64,000 bases of DNA, taken from assembly GCA_963752045.1 (NCBI GenBank), contig CAVVWN010000006.1, forward strand, positions 1 to 64,000, read 5' to 3'. The DNA is from DATKDF01 sp963752045. Lineage in GTDB: Bacteria > Acidobacteriota > Vicinamibacteria > Vicinamibacterales > SCN-69-37. Position 1 is the first letter of the stretch. Every line of letters starts with the position of its first letter. The translations under genes were made by a program, and so were the position numbers. The notes under the pieces are model-generated. The model was not told where the DNA came from, ran no database searches, and saw only the letters and a program-made list of their open reading frames with translations. Of this stretch, positions 52,133 to 61,055 are shown in pieces.

Positions 52133-52143
52133 GCCCCAGATGC

Positions 52144-52149
52144 TAGTAT
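52144..52149 (+). promoter_or_regulatory. Putative -10 box of the ZIP transporter gene
   Basis: TAGTAT 7 nt before GTG 52157, with no ribosome site; the same spacing as at purD and the mutase gene. Confidence 0.4.
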
Positions 52150-52156
52150 CCCCGTC

Positions 52157-52891
52157 GTGTTGATCTGGCCCGCCACTCTCGGCCTTGCAGCCGCCGGCAG
52201 CGTGGGCGGGCTTCTTACGGCGGGCGTGCTGCTGCTCTTTCGCGACGATGTCCGGCGGCGCGTCGTGCCGTGGCTCGTCTCGTACGCCGTCGGTACGCTG
52301 CTCGGTGCGGCGCTGCTCGGGCTCGTGCCTCAGGCTCTCGAGACGCTTGCGCCTCCCCCGGTGTTCGTGACGCTGCTTCTCGGCATCATGACGTTCTTCA
52401 TCCTCGAGAAGCTCGTGCTCTGGCGCCACTGCCACGGCGACGAGACCTGCGAGATTCACCGCAGCACCGCCACCCTCGTCATCGTCGGCGACGCGGTGCA
52501 CACGTTCGTCGACGGCGTCGTCATCGCCGCCGCCGCGCTCGTCTCGCTGCCGCTCGGGGCGACGACGGCGCTGGCGGTTGCGGCTCATGAAATCCCGCAG
52601 GAGGCCGGCGACTTCGCGATCCTGCTCGCGGCCGGGCACTCGCGCTCGCGTGCCCTCCTGCTCAACCTCACGTCGGCCATCGGCGGCATGACCGGCGCGG
52701 CCGCCATGCTCGTCTTCGGCGCCCAGGTGCCATGGGTCGTGCCGTACGTGCTGGCCTTCGCGGCAGGCAACTTCCTGTATGTCGCGATGGCCGACCTCAT
52801 CCCGAACCTGCACCGGGGCCATCTCGACCGCAATGCCGCACGCCAGGTGGCGCTCATCACGCTGGGGGTCTTGACGATCGTGGCACTCTAG
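52157..52891 (+). CDS. ZIP family metal transporter
   Basis: 244 aa, eight predicted TM segments. The metal-path motifs are VGDAVHTFVDGVVIAAAAL in TM4 (His and Asp) and VAAHEIPQEAGDFAILLAAG in TM5. A His-rich loop (WRHCHGDETCEIHRS) precedes TM4. Probably imports divalent metal such as zinc. GTG at 52157 is the first codon after the -10-like box; a TTG follows it directly. Convergent with vapC; the stops are adjacent. Confidence 0.9.
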   Translation: MLIWPATLGLAAAGSVGGLLTAGVLLLFRDDVRRRVVPWLVSYAVGTLLGAALLGLVPQALETLAPPPVFVTLLLGIMTFFILEKLVLWRHCHGDETCEIHRSTATLVIVGDAVHTFVDGVVIAAAALVSLPLGATTALAVAAHEIPQEAGDFAILLAAGHSRSRALLLNLTSAIGGMTGAAAMLVFGAQVPWVVPYVLAFAAGNFLYVAMADLIPNLHRGHLDRNAARQVALITLGVLTIVAL

Positions 52892-53347
52892 CTATCGCCG
52901 ACGGACGCGTCGCCTGATGTCCACGGGCCTCAGGCCGCTGGCCTTGGCCAGCCTGAGTTGGCGATCGTCGGCGGACACGAACGTGGTGCACGTAGCGGCG
53001 TGCGCCGCCGCGACGTGCAAGACATCGAGGCTGCGCGTCAGGAACCTGGCCGTGTGCGCTCGCGAGAGGTCGGCCGCTTCGGCGAGCACCTGCTCGAAGT
53101 CCAGCGACACCGACACGAGCCGTTGATGATCGAGGTCGTCGCCAAGCTGCGCCAGAATCGACCGATGCTCATCCTTGGTCAAGATCTTCCGTCCGGCGAG
53201 TAGCGCGAACGCGTTGGGAACCTCCAGACGGTGGAGCGCAGTGAACGGAACCTGGCCCGCCGCCCGAACCGCCGACCGTGCCGCGTCGGAAGAGCGCTCG
53301 GGCACATAGACGGGCACCAGGGCGCTCGAATCAATGTAGGTCTTCAC
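52892..53347 (-). CDS. vapC: VapC-type PIN-domain toxin
   Basis: 151 aa PIN-domain ribonuclease. Acidic residues of the active site appear as YIDSSALV, TALHRLEVPNAFAL, SLDVLHVAAA and FVSADDRQL. Type II toxins of this family cleave tRNA or rRNA. Its ATG at 53347 overlaps the antitoxin stop (ATGA), the usual VapBC arrangement. Confidence 0.9.
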   Translation of the reverse strand: MKTYIDSSALVPVYVPERSSDAARSAVRAAGQVPFTALHRLEVPNAFALLAGRKILTKDEHRSILAQLGDDLDHQRLVSVSLDFEQVLAEAADLSRAHTARFLTRSLDVLHVAAAHAATCTTFVSADDRQLRLAKASGLRPVDIRRRVRRR

Positions 53348-53595
53348 CGTTCGCCACGGCTCTCCGCGACCACGTCGGCCCCGCCTGGTACTATGACTCG
53401 GCTCCCGAACACCGAGCGCGTCCGAGCCTCCAGATCAGGCCAAGGGGCGACCGCGCCGCTCGACCTGACAGGCGCCAGCCGTGCCACAGGCCGCCGGCGT
53501 CGGGTGACCTCGACCGTCTCGCCACGCTCCACGCGGGCCATGACGCGCTTGAGGTTCTGCTGGAGTTCGCGCACGGACACTGTAGAGTCTGACAT
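53344..53595 (-). CDS. vapB: VapB/Phd-type antitoxin
   Basis: About 83 aa from ATG 53595, MSDSTVSVRELQQNLKRVMA: a Phd/YefM-like DNA-binding N-terminus (VSVRELQQNLKRVMARVERG, TVEVTRRRRPVARL) followed by a toxin-binding tail. Upstream in-frame ATGs at 53604 and 53616 fall inside the palindromic operator, so I prefer 53595. It probably represses its own promoter together with the toxin. Confidence 0.85.
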   Translation of the reverse strand: MSDSTVSVRELQQNLKRVMARVERGETVEVTRRRRPVARLAPVRSSGAVAPWPDLEARTRSVFGSRVIVPGGADVVAESRGER

Positions 53596-53615
53596 GTACG
53601 ACATTTTGTCATACA
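53595..53615 (-). promoter_or_regulatory. Autoregulatory operator of vapBC
   Basis: TGTATGACA-N3-TGTCGTACA on the minus strand: 9-bp half sites with 8 of 9 matching, touching the antitoxin start codon. Position fits binding by the VapB dimer. Confidence 0.6.
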
Positions 53616-53687
53616 TAACGGCCACCGACAACTCGGCGACCACGACGGCAAGCGGGCTCGCGGCTCGCCCGTGGATGGGCGCTGCGC

Positions 53688-53693
53688 TAGCAT
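53688..53693 (+). promoter_or_regulatory. Putative -10 box of the gene at 53703
   Basis: TAGCAT 9 nt before ATG 53703; no ribosome site in between. Confidence 0.3.
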
Positions 53694-53702
53694 GGACCAC
53701 CC

Positions 53703-55607
53703 ATGACGCGCACAGCCTTCCTCGCCGTCGCGGCATTGCTCATCCAGAACCCGCCGCCGCCGCAGCCGGATGTGCGGCCGGGCGTCATCATCGGGCAAGT
53801 CGTCGACGCGGAAGGCGGCCGGGGCGTGCGCCAGGCCATCGTGCGGCTCGCAGGCGCGGGCCTGTCGGTGACGCGGGTGGCCGACGACCGCGGCCGCTTC
53901 TTCTTCCGCGGCCTGCCGGCCGGCTCGTACAGGATCACGGCCACGCGCGACGGTTACTTCGAAGGCGCCTTCGGCCGCGTGCGCGCCGGCGGCGACCCGC
54001 TCGACGTGCCGCTCGCGGCCGGGCAGTGGAAGACGGACGTCACAATCGAGCTCTTCCGTCCAGCCGTCATCCACGGCGCGGTCGACGACGAGGCGAACGA
54101 GCCGCTTGCGGGCATCCGCGTGCGCGCGTTCCGCCTGCAGTGGTCGGGCGGCCGCGAACTGTGGCTGCCCGACGTCTTCACGGAAACCGACGACCAGGGC
54201 CTCTATCGCCTCTTCGGCCTCATGCCCGGCGAGTATGTCGTGGCGCTGCCGTCGGTGCAGGTCACGATGCCGATGGCGAGCATGGAAGAAGTTGGACAGA
54301 CCGGCCGGTCGACGCGGGACCTCATGGCCGTGCTGTCCATGAACGGCGGACCCGGCAGCCTGATTGGCAGCACGAACGGCGCGACGAGCGGATTGCTTTT
54401 CAACCCGGACGATCGCAACCTCAGAATCCCCGGCTCGTCCGCCACGCCGCCAGAGCCGCCCGATGGCAGTCGTCTCGCCTATCCGACGGTGTTCTACCCA
54501 TCTGCCGACGGACCCGAAACGGCCGTCAGGATCTCGGTCGGCCCAGGCGAAGAACGGCCCGGCGTGAGCTTCACGATACGGCCCGTGCCGGCCGTCCGCG
54601 TCTCGGGCCGGCTCGAGGGACCGGAAGGGCCGGTGGCCGGCCTCATGTTGAGGCTCGTCCGCGACGGCGCGCAGGACTTCGGCCTCGGCGCCGAAACGGC
54701 CGCCACGATCTCGGCGCCCGACGGCTCGTTCACGCTCGTCGACGTGCCCGCAGGCTTCTACCGGCTTTCGGCGCGCGCGGCGGCCGGCGCACTCTCCAAT
54801 TGGCAGCCGACCGGCATTGTCGCCTCGGCCGAGGGACGCGCGGCCGGCACGCTGGCCGGCCCGGAAGAGTTCTGGGGCGAGGTGCCCGTCACCGTCTACG
54901 ACGAGGATGTCGGCGACATCGTCGTGACGGCCGACCGGGGAGTGACGATATCGGGCCGCGTGGTCTTCGAAACGCAGGGCGAGCCGGTGGCACAAGAGAG
55001 GGCCGCCGTGATGCGGCTGGTCGTCGAGTCCGCCGAGGGCGGCGACGCCGACGTTCCACCGGCGCCCGTCTCGAAGGAGGCCGAGTTTGCAATCGCCGGC
55101 CTCCGGCCTGGCCGCTACACCATTCGCGCCGAGGCCCTGCCGCCGGGCTGGCACCTGAAGTCGGTCGTCTGGGCGGGCCGGGACGCGGCACGCGACCCGC
55201 TCGAGGTTCGCGGCGACATCAGCATCGAGGACGTGCTCGTGACACTCGTCGACCGGCCCACGCGAATCAGCGGCAGCGTGTACGACACACGTGGCCTGGC
55301 CGTCCCGGGCGCCCGCGTCGTGGCCGTGCCCGCCGGCCGCGGCTCGGGGATCGACCGGACCGCACCGGCCGCAAAGGTGCGGTCGGTCCGGGCGAACGTG
55401 TTCGGCAACTTCGAGATGGTCGGACTCCCCCCGGGCGCTTACGATCTGATTGCCATGCCCGAAGAAGCCAACGTCGCCTGGCAGGATCCGGCGGTCCTCG
55501 CCAGGCTCGCGGGCGAGGTCGCGCGGGTCACGGTCGCCGAAGGCCAGATGGTTCAGCGGGCAATCCGGAGTGGTGGAAGGCAAGGGCCCCTCAGGGACGG
55601 GCCCTGA
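53703..55607 (+). CDS. Secreted protein with multiple carboxypeptidase-regulatory-like domains
   Basis: 634 aa. A weak signal segment (TRTAFLAVAALLIQ) leads into a first CarboxypepD_reg domain (VIIGQVVDAEGGRGVRQAIV, GRFFFRGLPAGSYRITATRD); at least four more beta-sandwich units follow, each with a G-x-F-x-L-x-x-V/L-P-x-G-x-Y core (GLYRLFGLMPGEYVVALPSV; GSFTLVDVPAGFYRLSARAA; FAIAGLRPGRYTIRAEALPP; GNFEMVGLPPGAYDLIAMPE). A shared middle segment has PTVFYPSADGPETAVRISVG. The family is abundant in Acidobacteria; its role is unknown, perhaps adhesion or glycan binding. Divergent from vapB. Confidence 0.8.
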   Translation: MTRTAFLAVAALLIQNPPPPQPDVRPGVIIGQVVDAEGGRGVRQAIVRLAGAGLSVTRVADDRGRFFFRGLPAGSYRITATRDGYFEGAFGRVRAGGDPLDVPLAAGQWKTDVTIELFRPAVIHGAVDDEANEPLAGIRVRAFRLQWSGGRELWLPDVFTETDDQGLYRLFGLMPGEYVVALPSVQVTMPMASMEEVGQTGRSTRDLMAVLSMNGGPGSLIGSTNGATSGLLFNPDDRNLRIPGSSATPPEPPDGSRLAYPTVFYPSADGPETAVRISVGPGEERPGVSFTIRPVPAVRVSGRLEGPEGPVAGLMLRLVRDGAQDFGLGAETAATISAPDGSFTLVDVPAGFYRLSARAAAGALSNWQPTGIVASAEGRAAGTLAGPEEFWGEVPVTVYDEDVGDIVVTADRGVTISGRVVFETQGEPVAQERAAVMRLVVESAEGGDADVPPAPVSKEAEFAIAGLRPGRYTIRAEALPPGWHLKSVVWAGRDAARDPLEVRGDISIEDVLVTLVDRPTRISGSVYDTRGLAVPGARVVAVPAGRGSGIDRTAPAAKVRSVRANVFGNFEMVGLPPGAYDLIAMPEEANVAWQDPAVLARLAGEVARVTVAEGQMVQRAIRSGGRQGPLRDGP

Positions 55608-55659
55608 ATTATCGAGCCGGACGTAAACCGACGGGCGAGAAAAGCAGTCGAACACATTA

Positions 55660-55699
55660 GAGCCGTTTCCGTTTCGGTGTAGACGGCCGAGAACGGCTC
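55660..55699. terminator. Hairpin between two regulatory-domain genes
   Basis: GAGCCGTT pairs with AACGGCTC (8-bp arms) with an internal TTTCGG/CCGAGA-like stem. It may end the upstream transcript; no T-run is seen. Confidence 0.35.
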
Positions 55700-55734
55700 A
55701 AGCGGTTTGCAGACGCGTGGCACCGGGGACACTT

Positions 55735-57738
55735 ATGACCGCAACCTCTCGTACCGCACTTCGTCTCACGGCGCTTGTGGCCGTGGTCCTGGCCACCACG
55801 ACGCCTGGTCTCGTGGCGCAGGGCCGCGGCGGCGGTCGCGGCGGCGACCTGCAGGCCCAGCAGCGCGACAACCTCAACCAGCCGATCGGCACGGCATCGA
55901 TCAGCGGAACGGTGTTCACCGAAGGCCTCGGCACGCCGGTCCGTCGAGCGCGCGTCACGCTCACCGGCGCCGAGCTGCGCGGCGGCCGCTCGACGGTGAC
56001 CGACGACGAGGGCCGGTTCAACTTCGTGGCGCTGCCGGCAGGCCGGTTCACGCTCACCGCCTCGAAGGCCGGTTACGTCAACATCGCCTACGGGGCCAAG
56101 CAGGCCGGCCGGCCCGGCACTCCGATTCAGGTGGTCGACGGGCAGAAGCACGAACGGAAAGACATCGCCATGCCGAAAGGCAGCGTCGTCACCGGCATGG
56201 TCGTCGACGACCACGGGGAGCCCGCGCCGGGCACCCAGGTGCGCGTCATGCGATTCGTGATGCGCACCGGCGAGCGCACGCTGCAGCAGGCCGGGCAGGA
56301 CACGACAGACGACCGTGGCATGTATCGCATCTACGGCCTGCAGCCGGGCGACTACGTCGTGAGCGCGGTTCCGCGCAACGTCGGCCTCGGCGCCATTCGC
56401 GAGACGGTGATGGCCGAGGTCGAGGCGCTCCTGCAGCAGGCCGAAGTGCAGGCCGGCCGCGGCGGGGCCGGCGCGTTCGTCGGCGGTGGCCGCGGGCAGG
56501 CGCTCATCGAGCGCGCGACGGCGCTCCAGCAGATGGTGGCCGATGAGGACGCGCAGACGGTCGCCTACGCGCCCGTCTACTACCCGGGCACGACCTCCGC
56601 CGGTTCGGCGATTGCCGTGCCGCTCGGCGTTGGCGAGGAACGAGCGGCCGTGGACTTCCAGTTGCAGCTCGTGCCCACGGCGAAGATCGAGGGCTCGGTC
56701 ATGGGCATGGACGGCACGGTGCCGCAGGGCGTGCAGATTTCGCTCATCCCGGCCGATCAGGGTGACATGCCCCGCGTGCCCGGTGTCGGCAACACGACGA
56801 CACGCCCGGGCGCCGACGGGCGGTTCACGATTGCGAACGTCACGCCCGGCGAATATCGCCTGATGGCGCGCGCCACGATTCGTCAGACCGACCCGAACGC
56901 CGATCCGAACGCCCAGGCCTTCGGGGGACGAGGCGGCCGCGGCGGCCGCGGCGGAGGGCCGGTGGCAGAAGTCCTCTGGGCGTCGGCCGACGTCGGCGTG
57001 TCCGGCCAGAACCTGACCAACGTGGTACTTGCGCTCCGGCCCGGCATGAAGGTCACGGGCCGGATGCTCTTCGAAGGCGGCGCCGCAGCGCCGGACGATC
57101 TGTCGAACGCGCGCGTGACGCTCGTCGCGCGCGGAGATCAGCTGGCCGGAGGCGGCGGCATCCCGCCGGCCGTCGTCGATGCCAACGGCAACTTCACCAT
57201 CACCGGCGTAGCGCCGGGTCAGTATTCGCTTTCGGCCAACGCATCGGCCGGAGGCCGAGGCGGACGCGGCGGTCAGCCCGTGGCCCAGACGCAGACGACG
57301 CAAACGGCTTCGTGGACGCTCAAGTCCGCGCTCGTAGGCGGCCGCGACGCGCTCGACTTCCCGCTGACCGTCGACCCGAACCAGGACGTGACCGGCATCC
57401 TGCTCACCTTCACGACACAAACGCAGGAGATCTCGGGCACGATTCAGGATGCGAGCGGCCGGCCGACGGCCGACTTCACGATCGTCGTCTATCCGGCCGA
57501 CCCGGCGTTCTGGGGGCCGCAGTCGCGGCGGATCAACGCCACCCGGCCCGACACCGAGGGCCGCTTCTCGATTCGCTCGCTGCCGCCGGGCAACTACCGG
57601 CTCACGGCCGTCACCGACGCCGAGCCCGGCGAGTGGTTCAACCCGGACTTCCTCGCGCAACTCGTTGGCGGCTCGATCCCGATCACGCTGGCCGAAGGCG
57701 AGAAGAAGACGCAGGACATCCGCCTGGCCGGCGGCTAG
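55735..57738 (+). CDS. Secreted protein with multiple carboxypeptidase-regulatory-like domains (second of four)
   Basis: 667 aa from ATG 55735, with GGGGA upstream; a GTG at 55717 is possible. Signal peptide LRLTALVAVVLATTTPGLVA, then Gly/Arg-rich GRGGGRGGDLQAQQ. Repeated beta units: ISGTVFTEGLGTPVRRARVT, GRFNFVALPAGRFTLTASKA, GMYRIYGLQPGDYVVSAVPR, VYYPGTTSAGSAIAVPLGVG, and GRFSIRSLPPGNYRLTAVTD near the end. The middle carries a GGRGGRGGRGG run. Paralogue of its neighbours at 53703, 61056 and 63056. Confidence 0.85.
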   Translation: MTATSRTALRLTALVAVVLATTTPGLVAQGRGGGRGGDLQAQQRDNLNQPIGTASISGTVFTEGLGTPVRRARVTLTGAELRGGRSTVTDDEGRFNFVALPAGRFTLTASKAGYVNIAYGAKQAGRPGTPIQVVDGQKHERKDIAMPKGSVVTGMVVDDHGEPAPGTQVRVMRFVMRTGERTLQQAGQDTTDDRGMYRIYGLQPGDYVVSAVPRNVGLGAIRETVMAEVEALLQQAEVQAGRGGAGAFVGGGRGQALIERATALQQMVADEDAQTVAYAPVYYPGTTSAGSAIAVPLGVGEERAAVDFQLQLVPTAKIEGSVMGMDGTVPQGVQISLIPADQGDMPRVPGVGNTTTRPGADGRFTIANVTPGEYRLMARATIRQTDPNADPNAQAFGGRGGRGGRGGGPVAEVLWASADVGVSGQNLTNVVLALRPGMKVTGRMLFEGGAAAPDDLSNARVTLVARGDQLAGGGGIPPAVVDANGNFTITGVAPGQYSLSANASAGGRGGRGGQPVAQTQTTQTASWTLKSALVGGRDALDFPLTVDPNQDVTGILLTFTTQTQEISGTIQDASGRPTADFTIVVYPADPAFWGPQSRRINATRPDTEGRFSIRSLPPGNYRLTAVTDAEPGEWFNPDFLAQLVGGSIPITLAEGEKKTQDIRLAGG

Positions 57739-57828
57739 CCGTTCGTAACGTAGCGCGGCCTGGGTCCCAAGGCCGCGGCGTCGCTTGACGCACGCGGCGC
57801 ACCTGACGCACGCTGACGCACCGGTCCC

Positions 57829-60516
57829 ATGCCACGCCTCTTCCTCATCGACGGCAACTCGCAGATGTACCGCGCGTACCACGCCATCCGCGGCCTGACC
57901 GGCCCGGACGGGCGGTCGACCAACGCCGTGTACGGCTTCACGACGATGCTGCGCAAGCTCATCGCCGATCACCATCCGGAGTACATCGCCGCGTCGTTCG
58001 ACATGGCCGGCCCCACCTTCCGTGAGGAGCTGCGGGCCGACTACAAGGCCAATCGCGCGCCGATGCCGCCCGACCTCGTCGAACAGGTGCCGCTCGTCCA
58101 CGAGGCCTGCGAGGCGATGGGCGTCCCCATCCTCACCTCCGATCGCTACGAGGCCGACGACGTCATCGGCACGCTGGCGCGCCAGGCGCACGCACAGGGG
58201 TTCGACGTGGCGCTCGTGACGGGCGACAAGGACTTCTTCCAGCTCGTCACCGACGGCATCCGCGTCTACAACCCGCGCGACGAGGGCACCTGGTACGACG
58301 CGGCCGGCGTGGTCGAGAAGTTCGGCGTGCGGCCCGACCAGGTGGTGGACGTGCTGGCGCTCATGGGCGACAGCGTCGACAACATCAAAGGCGTGCCCGG
58401 CATCGGCGAGAAGGGCGCTCGCGAGCTGATTGCGACGCACGGCACGCTCGATGCGCTGCTCGAGGCGGCCCCGTCGGTCACCCAGAAACGGTACCGCGAG
58501 GCGCTCCTCCAGCACGCCGACGCCGCGCACGAAAGCCGGGAGCTTGCCCGGATCAGGACCGACGTGCCGGTCACGTTCGAACCCGACGCGCTGCGCTACC
58601 GCGGCCCGTCGCGCGAGCGCTGCTTCACTCTTTTCTCGTCGCTCGGCTTCCGGTCGCTCGTCGCCGAGTTTGCGCCGACGGCCGAAACGTCCGACCGGCA
58701 GTTCACCATCGCGGGCTCGCTCGAGGAGATCGAGGCGCTCGCGGCCGCGATCGTAAAGGCCGGGCGCGTCTCGCTCGCGCCCATTGCCGCCGGCGGCTCG
58801 GCCGTCGATGCCGACGTGGCCGGCTGGGCCTTCGCCACGGCGCCCGGCGCGGCCTGCTACGTGCCGATGGCGCATACGGGCCTGGCCGACACGCCCAACC
58901 TCGGCGCCGCCGACGTCTTCGCGCGGCTCGAGCCGGTGCTCGCCGATCCGGCCGTCGCCAAGGTCGGCCACGATCTGAAGTTCGCGATCGTCGCCTGCGC
59001 GCGCGAGGGCGTCACGCTCTCCGGCGTGGACGTCGATACGATGATCGCAAGCTATCTCGTCGACGCCACCCGTTCCGATCACTCACTCGAGGGCCTCGCG
59101 CTCGAGCGGGTCGGCTACCGCGCCGCCACGCTCGACGACGTGGTGGGCAAGGGCGCGAAGGCCGTTGGCGCGCCCGCCGTGCCGCCGGCCTCGCTTGCCG
59201 TGTACGCCGGCGAGCGTGCCGAGCTGCCGCTGGCGCTTGCCGCCGGCCTCATGGGCGACCTCGAGAAGGAAGGCCTTCGCGCGGTCTACCGCGATCTCGA
59301 GCAGCCGCTCATCCCCGTGCTCGCCGACCTCGAGCGCGCGGGCATTCGCGTGGACGCCGGCGTGCTCTCCGCGCTCTCGACCGACATGCAGCGCGAGCTC
59401 GACGAGCTGGCCACGGCCATCTACGCGCAGGCGAAGAGCGAGTTCAACATCAACTCGCCCAAGCAGCTGGGCGAGGTCCTCTTCACCAGGCTCAACCTGC
59501 AGGGCACGAAAAAGACCGGCAAGACGCGCGCGATGTCGACGGCACAGGCCGTCCTCGAGGAGCTGGCCGCCGAGCACGAGCTGCCCGGCCTCGTCCTGCG
59601 GTGGCGCAGCATCCAGAAGCTCAAGGGCACCTACGTCGATGCGCTGCCCGCGCTCGTCAATCCTCGAACCGGGCGCGTGCACACGACGTTCAACCAGGCC
59701 GTGGCCGCCACCGGCCGGCTCAGCAGCAGCGACCCGAACCTGCAGAACATCCCGATCCGCACCGCGCTCGGCCGCCAGATCCGGTCGGCCTTCGTCGCCG
59801 ACCCAGGCTCGGTGCTGATCTCGGCCGACTACTCGCAGATCGAGCTGCGCGTGCTCGCCCACCTCTCCGGGGACGCCGCGCTCGTCGAGGCCTTCCGCCA
59901 GGGCGTCGACATCCACGACCGCACCGCAGACCGCGTATTCGGACGGGAGAGCGGCCTCGACAAGCACGAGCTGCGCCGCCGCGCGAAGATCATCAACTAC
60001 GCGCTGCTCTACGGAAAGACGGCGTTCACGCTCGCCAAGGACATCGGCGTGCCTCAGCAGGAGGCGCAGGCCTTCATCGACGCGTACTTCGACGGCTTCC
60101 CCGAGGTGCGCAAGTACATCGACCGGACCATCGAGGACGCCCGCGCCTCGGGCGTGGTTCGCACCATCACGGGCCGCCGGCGCCTCGTGCCCGAGATCAA
60201 CAGCCGCAACGGCCAGGTGCGCATGGCCGCCGAGCGCGAGGCCGTGAACATGCCCATCCAGGGCACGGCCGCCGACGTGCTGAAGAAGGCGATGATCGAC
60301 GTCCACGCCGCCCTCGTCGAAGAGAACGGGCGACGGCAGAACCAGGTGCGCATGATCCTCACCGTGCACGACGAGCTGCTCTTCGAGGCGCCCGAGGCTG
60401 ACGCCGACGAGGTCGCCAGGCTCGTCAAAGACCTGATGGAACGCGCGTTCACGATCGACGTGCCGCTCACCGTGGACGTGGGGATCGGCCGGAACTGGAC
60501 AGCGGCAAAGCCGTAA
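57829..60516 (+). CDS. polA: DNA polymerase I, proofreading domain degenerate
   Basis: 895 aa: 5' nuclease domain (about 1-290; LFLIDGNSQMYRAYHAI, DKDFFQLV, MGDSVDNIKGVPGIGEKGAR), a 3'-5' exonuclease fold (about 300-480) and the polymerase domain (motif A SADYSQIELRVLAHLSGD, motif B RRRAKIINYALLYGKT, motif C LTVHDELLFEAP). The exonuclease metal residues are missing: no DxE at Exo I, GHDLKFA instead of N-x3-D at Exo II, YAGER instead of Y-x3-D at Exo III, so no proofreading is expected. The O-helix residue equivalent to E. coli F762 is Tyr (INYALLYG). Three TGACGCAC repeats precede the start. It is flanked by regulatory-domain protein genes. Confidence 0.97.
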   Translation: MPRLFLIDGNSQMYRAYHAIRGLTGPDGRSTNAVYGFTTMLRKLIADHHPEYIAASFDMAGPTFREELRADYKANRAPMPPDLVEQVPLVHEACEAMGVPILTSDRYEADDVIGTLARQAHAQGFDVALVTGDKDFFQLVTDGIRVYNPRDEGTWYDAAGVVEKFGVRPDQVVDVLALMGDSVDNIKGVPGIGEKGARELIATHGTLDALLEAAPSVTQKRYREALLQHADAAHESRELARIRTDVPVTFEPDALRYRGPSRERCFTLFSSLGFRSLVAEFAPTAETSDRQFTIAGSLEEIEALAAAIVKAGRVSLAPIAAGGSAVDADVAGWAFATAPGAACYVPMAHTGLADTPNLGAADVFARLEPVLADPAVAKVGHDLKFAIVACAREGVTLSGVDVDTMIASYLVDATRSDHSLEGLALERVGYRAATLDDVVGKGAKAVGAPAVPPASLAVYAGERAELPLALAAGLMGDLEKEGLRAVYRDLEQPLIPVLADLERAGIRVDAGVLSALSTDMQRELDELATAIYAQAKSEFNINSPKQLGEVLFTRLNLQGTKKTGKTRAMSTAQAVLEELAAEHELPGLVLRWRSIQKLKGTYVDALPALVNPRTGRVHTTFNQAVAATGRLSSSDPNLQNIPIRTALGRQIRSAFVADPGSVLISADYSQIELRVLAHLSGDAALVEAFRQGVDIHDRTADRVFGRESGLDKHELRRRAKIINYALLYGKTAFTLAKDIGVPQQEAQAFIDAYFDGFPEVRKYIDRTIEDARASGVVRTITGRRRLVPEINSRNGQVRMAAEREAVNMPIQGTAADVLKKAMIDVHAALVEENGRRQNQVRMILTVHDELLFEAPEADADEVARLVKDLMERAFTIDVPLTVDVGIGRNWTAAKP

Positions 60517-60924
60517 CCGTGGAGATCGTCGAGGACGACCAACAGGCCACCGTGGAGACCATGGAGGTCGTGGAGGAAACCCAGAAGGCCAACCGTGGAG
60601 GCAGTGGAGAACATGGACTGCTTCCAATCAGAGAGCCTGGGAATCTGGGCGGTCACCGTGGCGCGGGCAACGCCCGCGCCGCCGGCGGCGGCTGTCGGGT
60701 CCGACCGGGCGTCGACGAACCGCCAGGGTGCCCCTCAATATGTCCAAGGCCGGCGGCTCGTCGACGCCCGGTCGGCCCCGACGGCCCCACGGTGACCGCC
60801 AGATCACGATCGCAGTGACGCCCTGGACTGAAGTGCTTCTGACGTCAAGTAATTGTCGCCTCCGGTAACCTCTCAGTATTTCCGAGCTCAATGAACCTCC
60901 ATTCCCTCCAATACCTCCACGGTT
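60515..60924. repeat. Composite palindromic element B (downstream of polA)
   Basis: Nested inverted repeats with the layout of element A (37684-37911). Ends AACCGTGGAG (60515-60524, and again 60591-60600) face CTCCACGGTT (60915-60924), with many TGGAG-type motifs at each side. The 14-bp outer arms GGCGGTCACCGTGG / CCACGGTGACCGCC lie at 60648-60661 and 60787-60800. Inside are a CGCGGGC-AAC-GCCCGCG hairpin (60662-60678) and 31-nt arms with two mismatches (60694-60724 / 60752-60782). The left end begins inside the polA stop codon. Confidence 0.7.
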
Positions 60925-61055
60925 TCGCCCTCTCCACGGTCTCCAAGGTCCTTTTTGCCAAGGTTTAACAAACATCCGCCCCCGGAAAACGTCTTACCAG
61001 TCAAACTGAGAAAGAACCGTCACGGCCAACCGGCCGGACTTTCGGAGAGAACCGC
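60517..61055. other. 540-bp gap after polA, mainly repeat
   Basis: No gene is evident; short open frames are of repeat composition. It holds composite element B, a further CTCCA-rich tract to about 60955, and from 60960 a less GC-rich leader for the gene at 61056 with GGAGAG as ribosome site. The promoter of that gene should be here, but I cannot place it. Confidence 0.6.

Noticed and set aside
55657..59082. A 1141-codon open frame on the minus strand across the second regulatory-domain gene and polA
   Set aside because: It is antisense to two clear genes, has His/Arg/Gly-biased composition without domains, and reflects high GC at third positions.
60519..60818. A 99-codon frame after polA
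   Set aside because: It is made of TGGAG-type repeats and palindrome arms; no ribosome site or protein-like composition.
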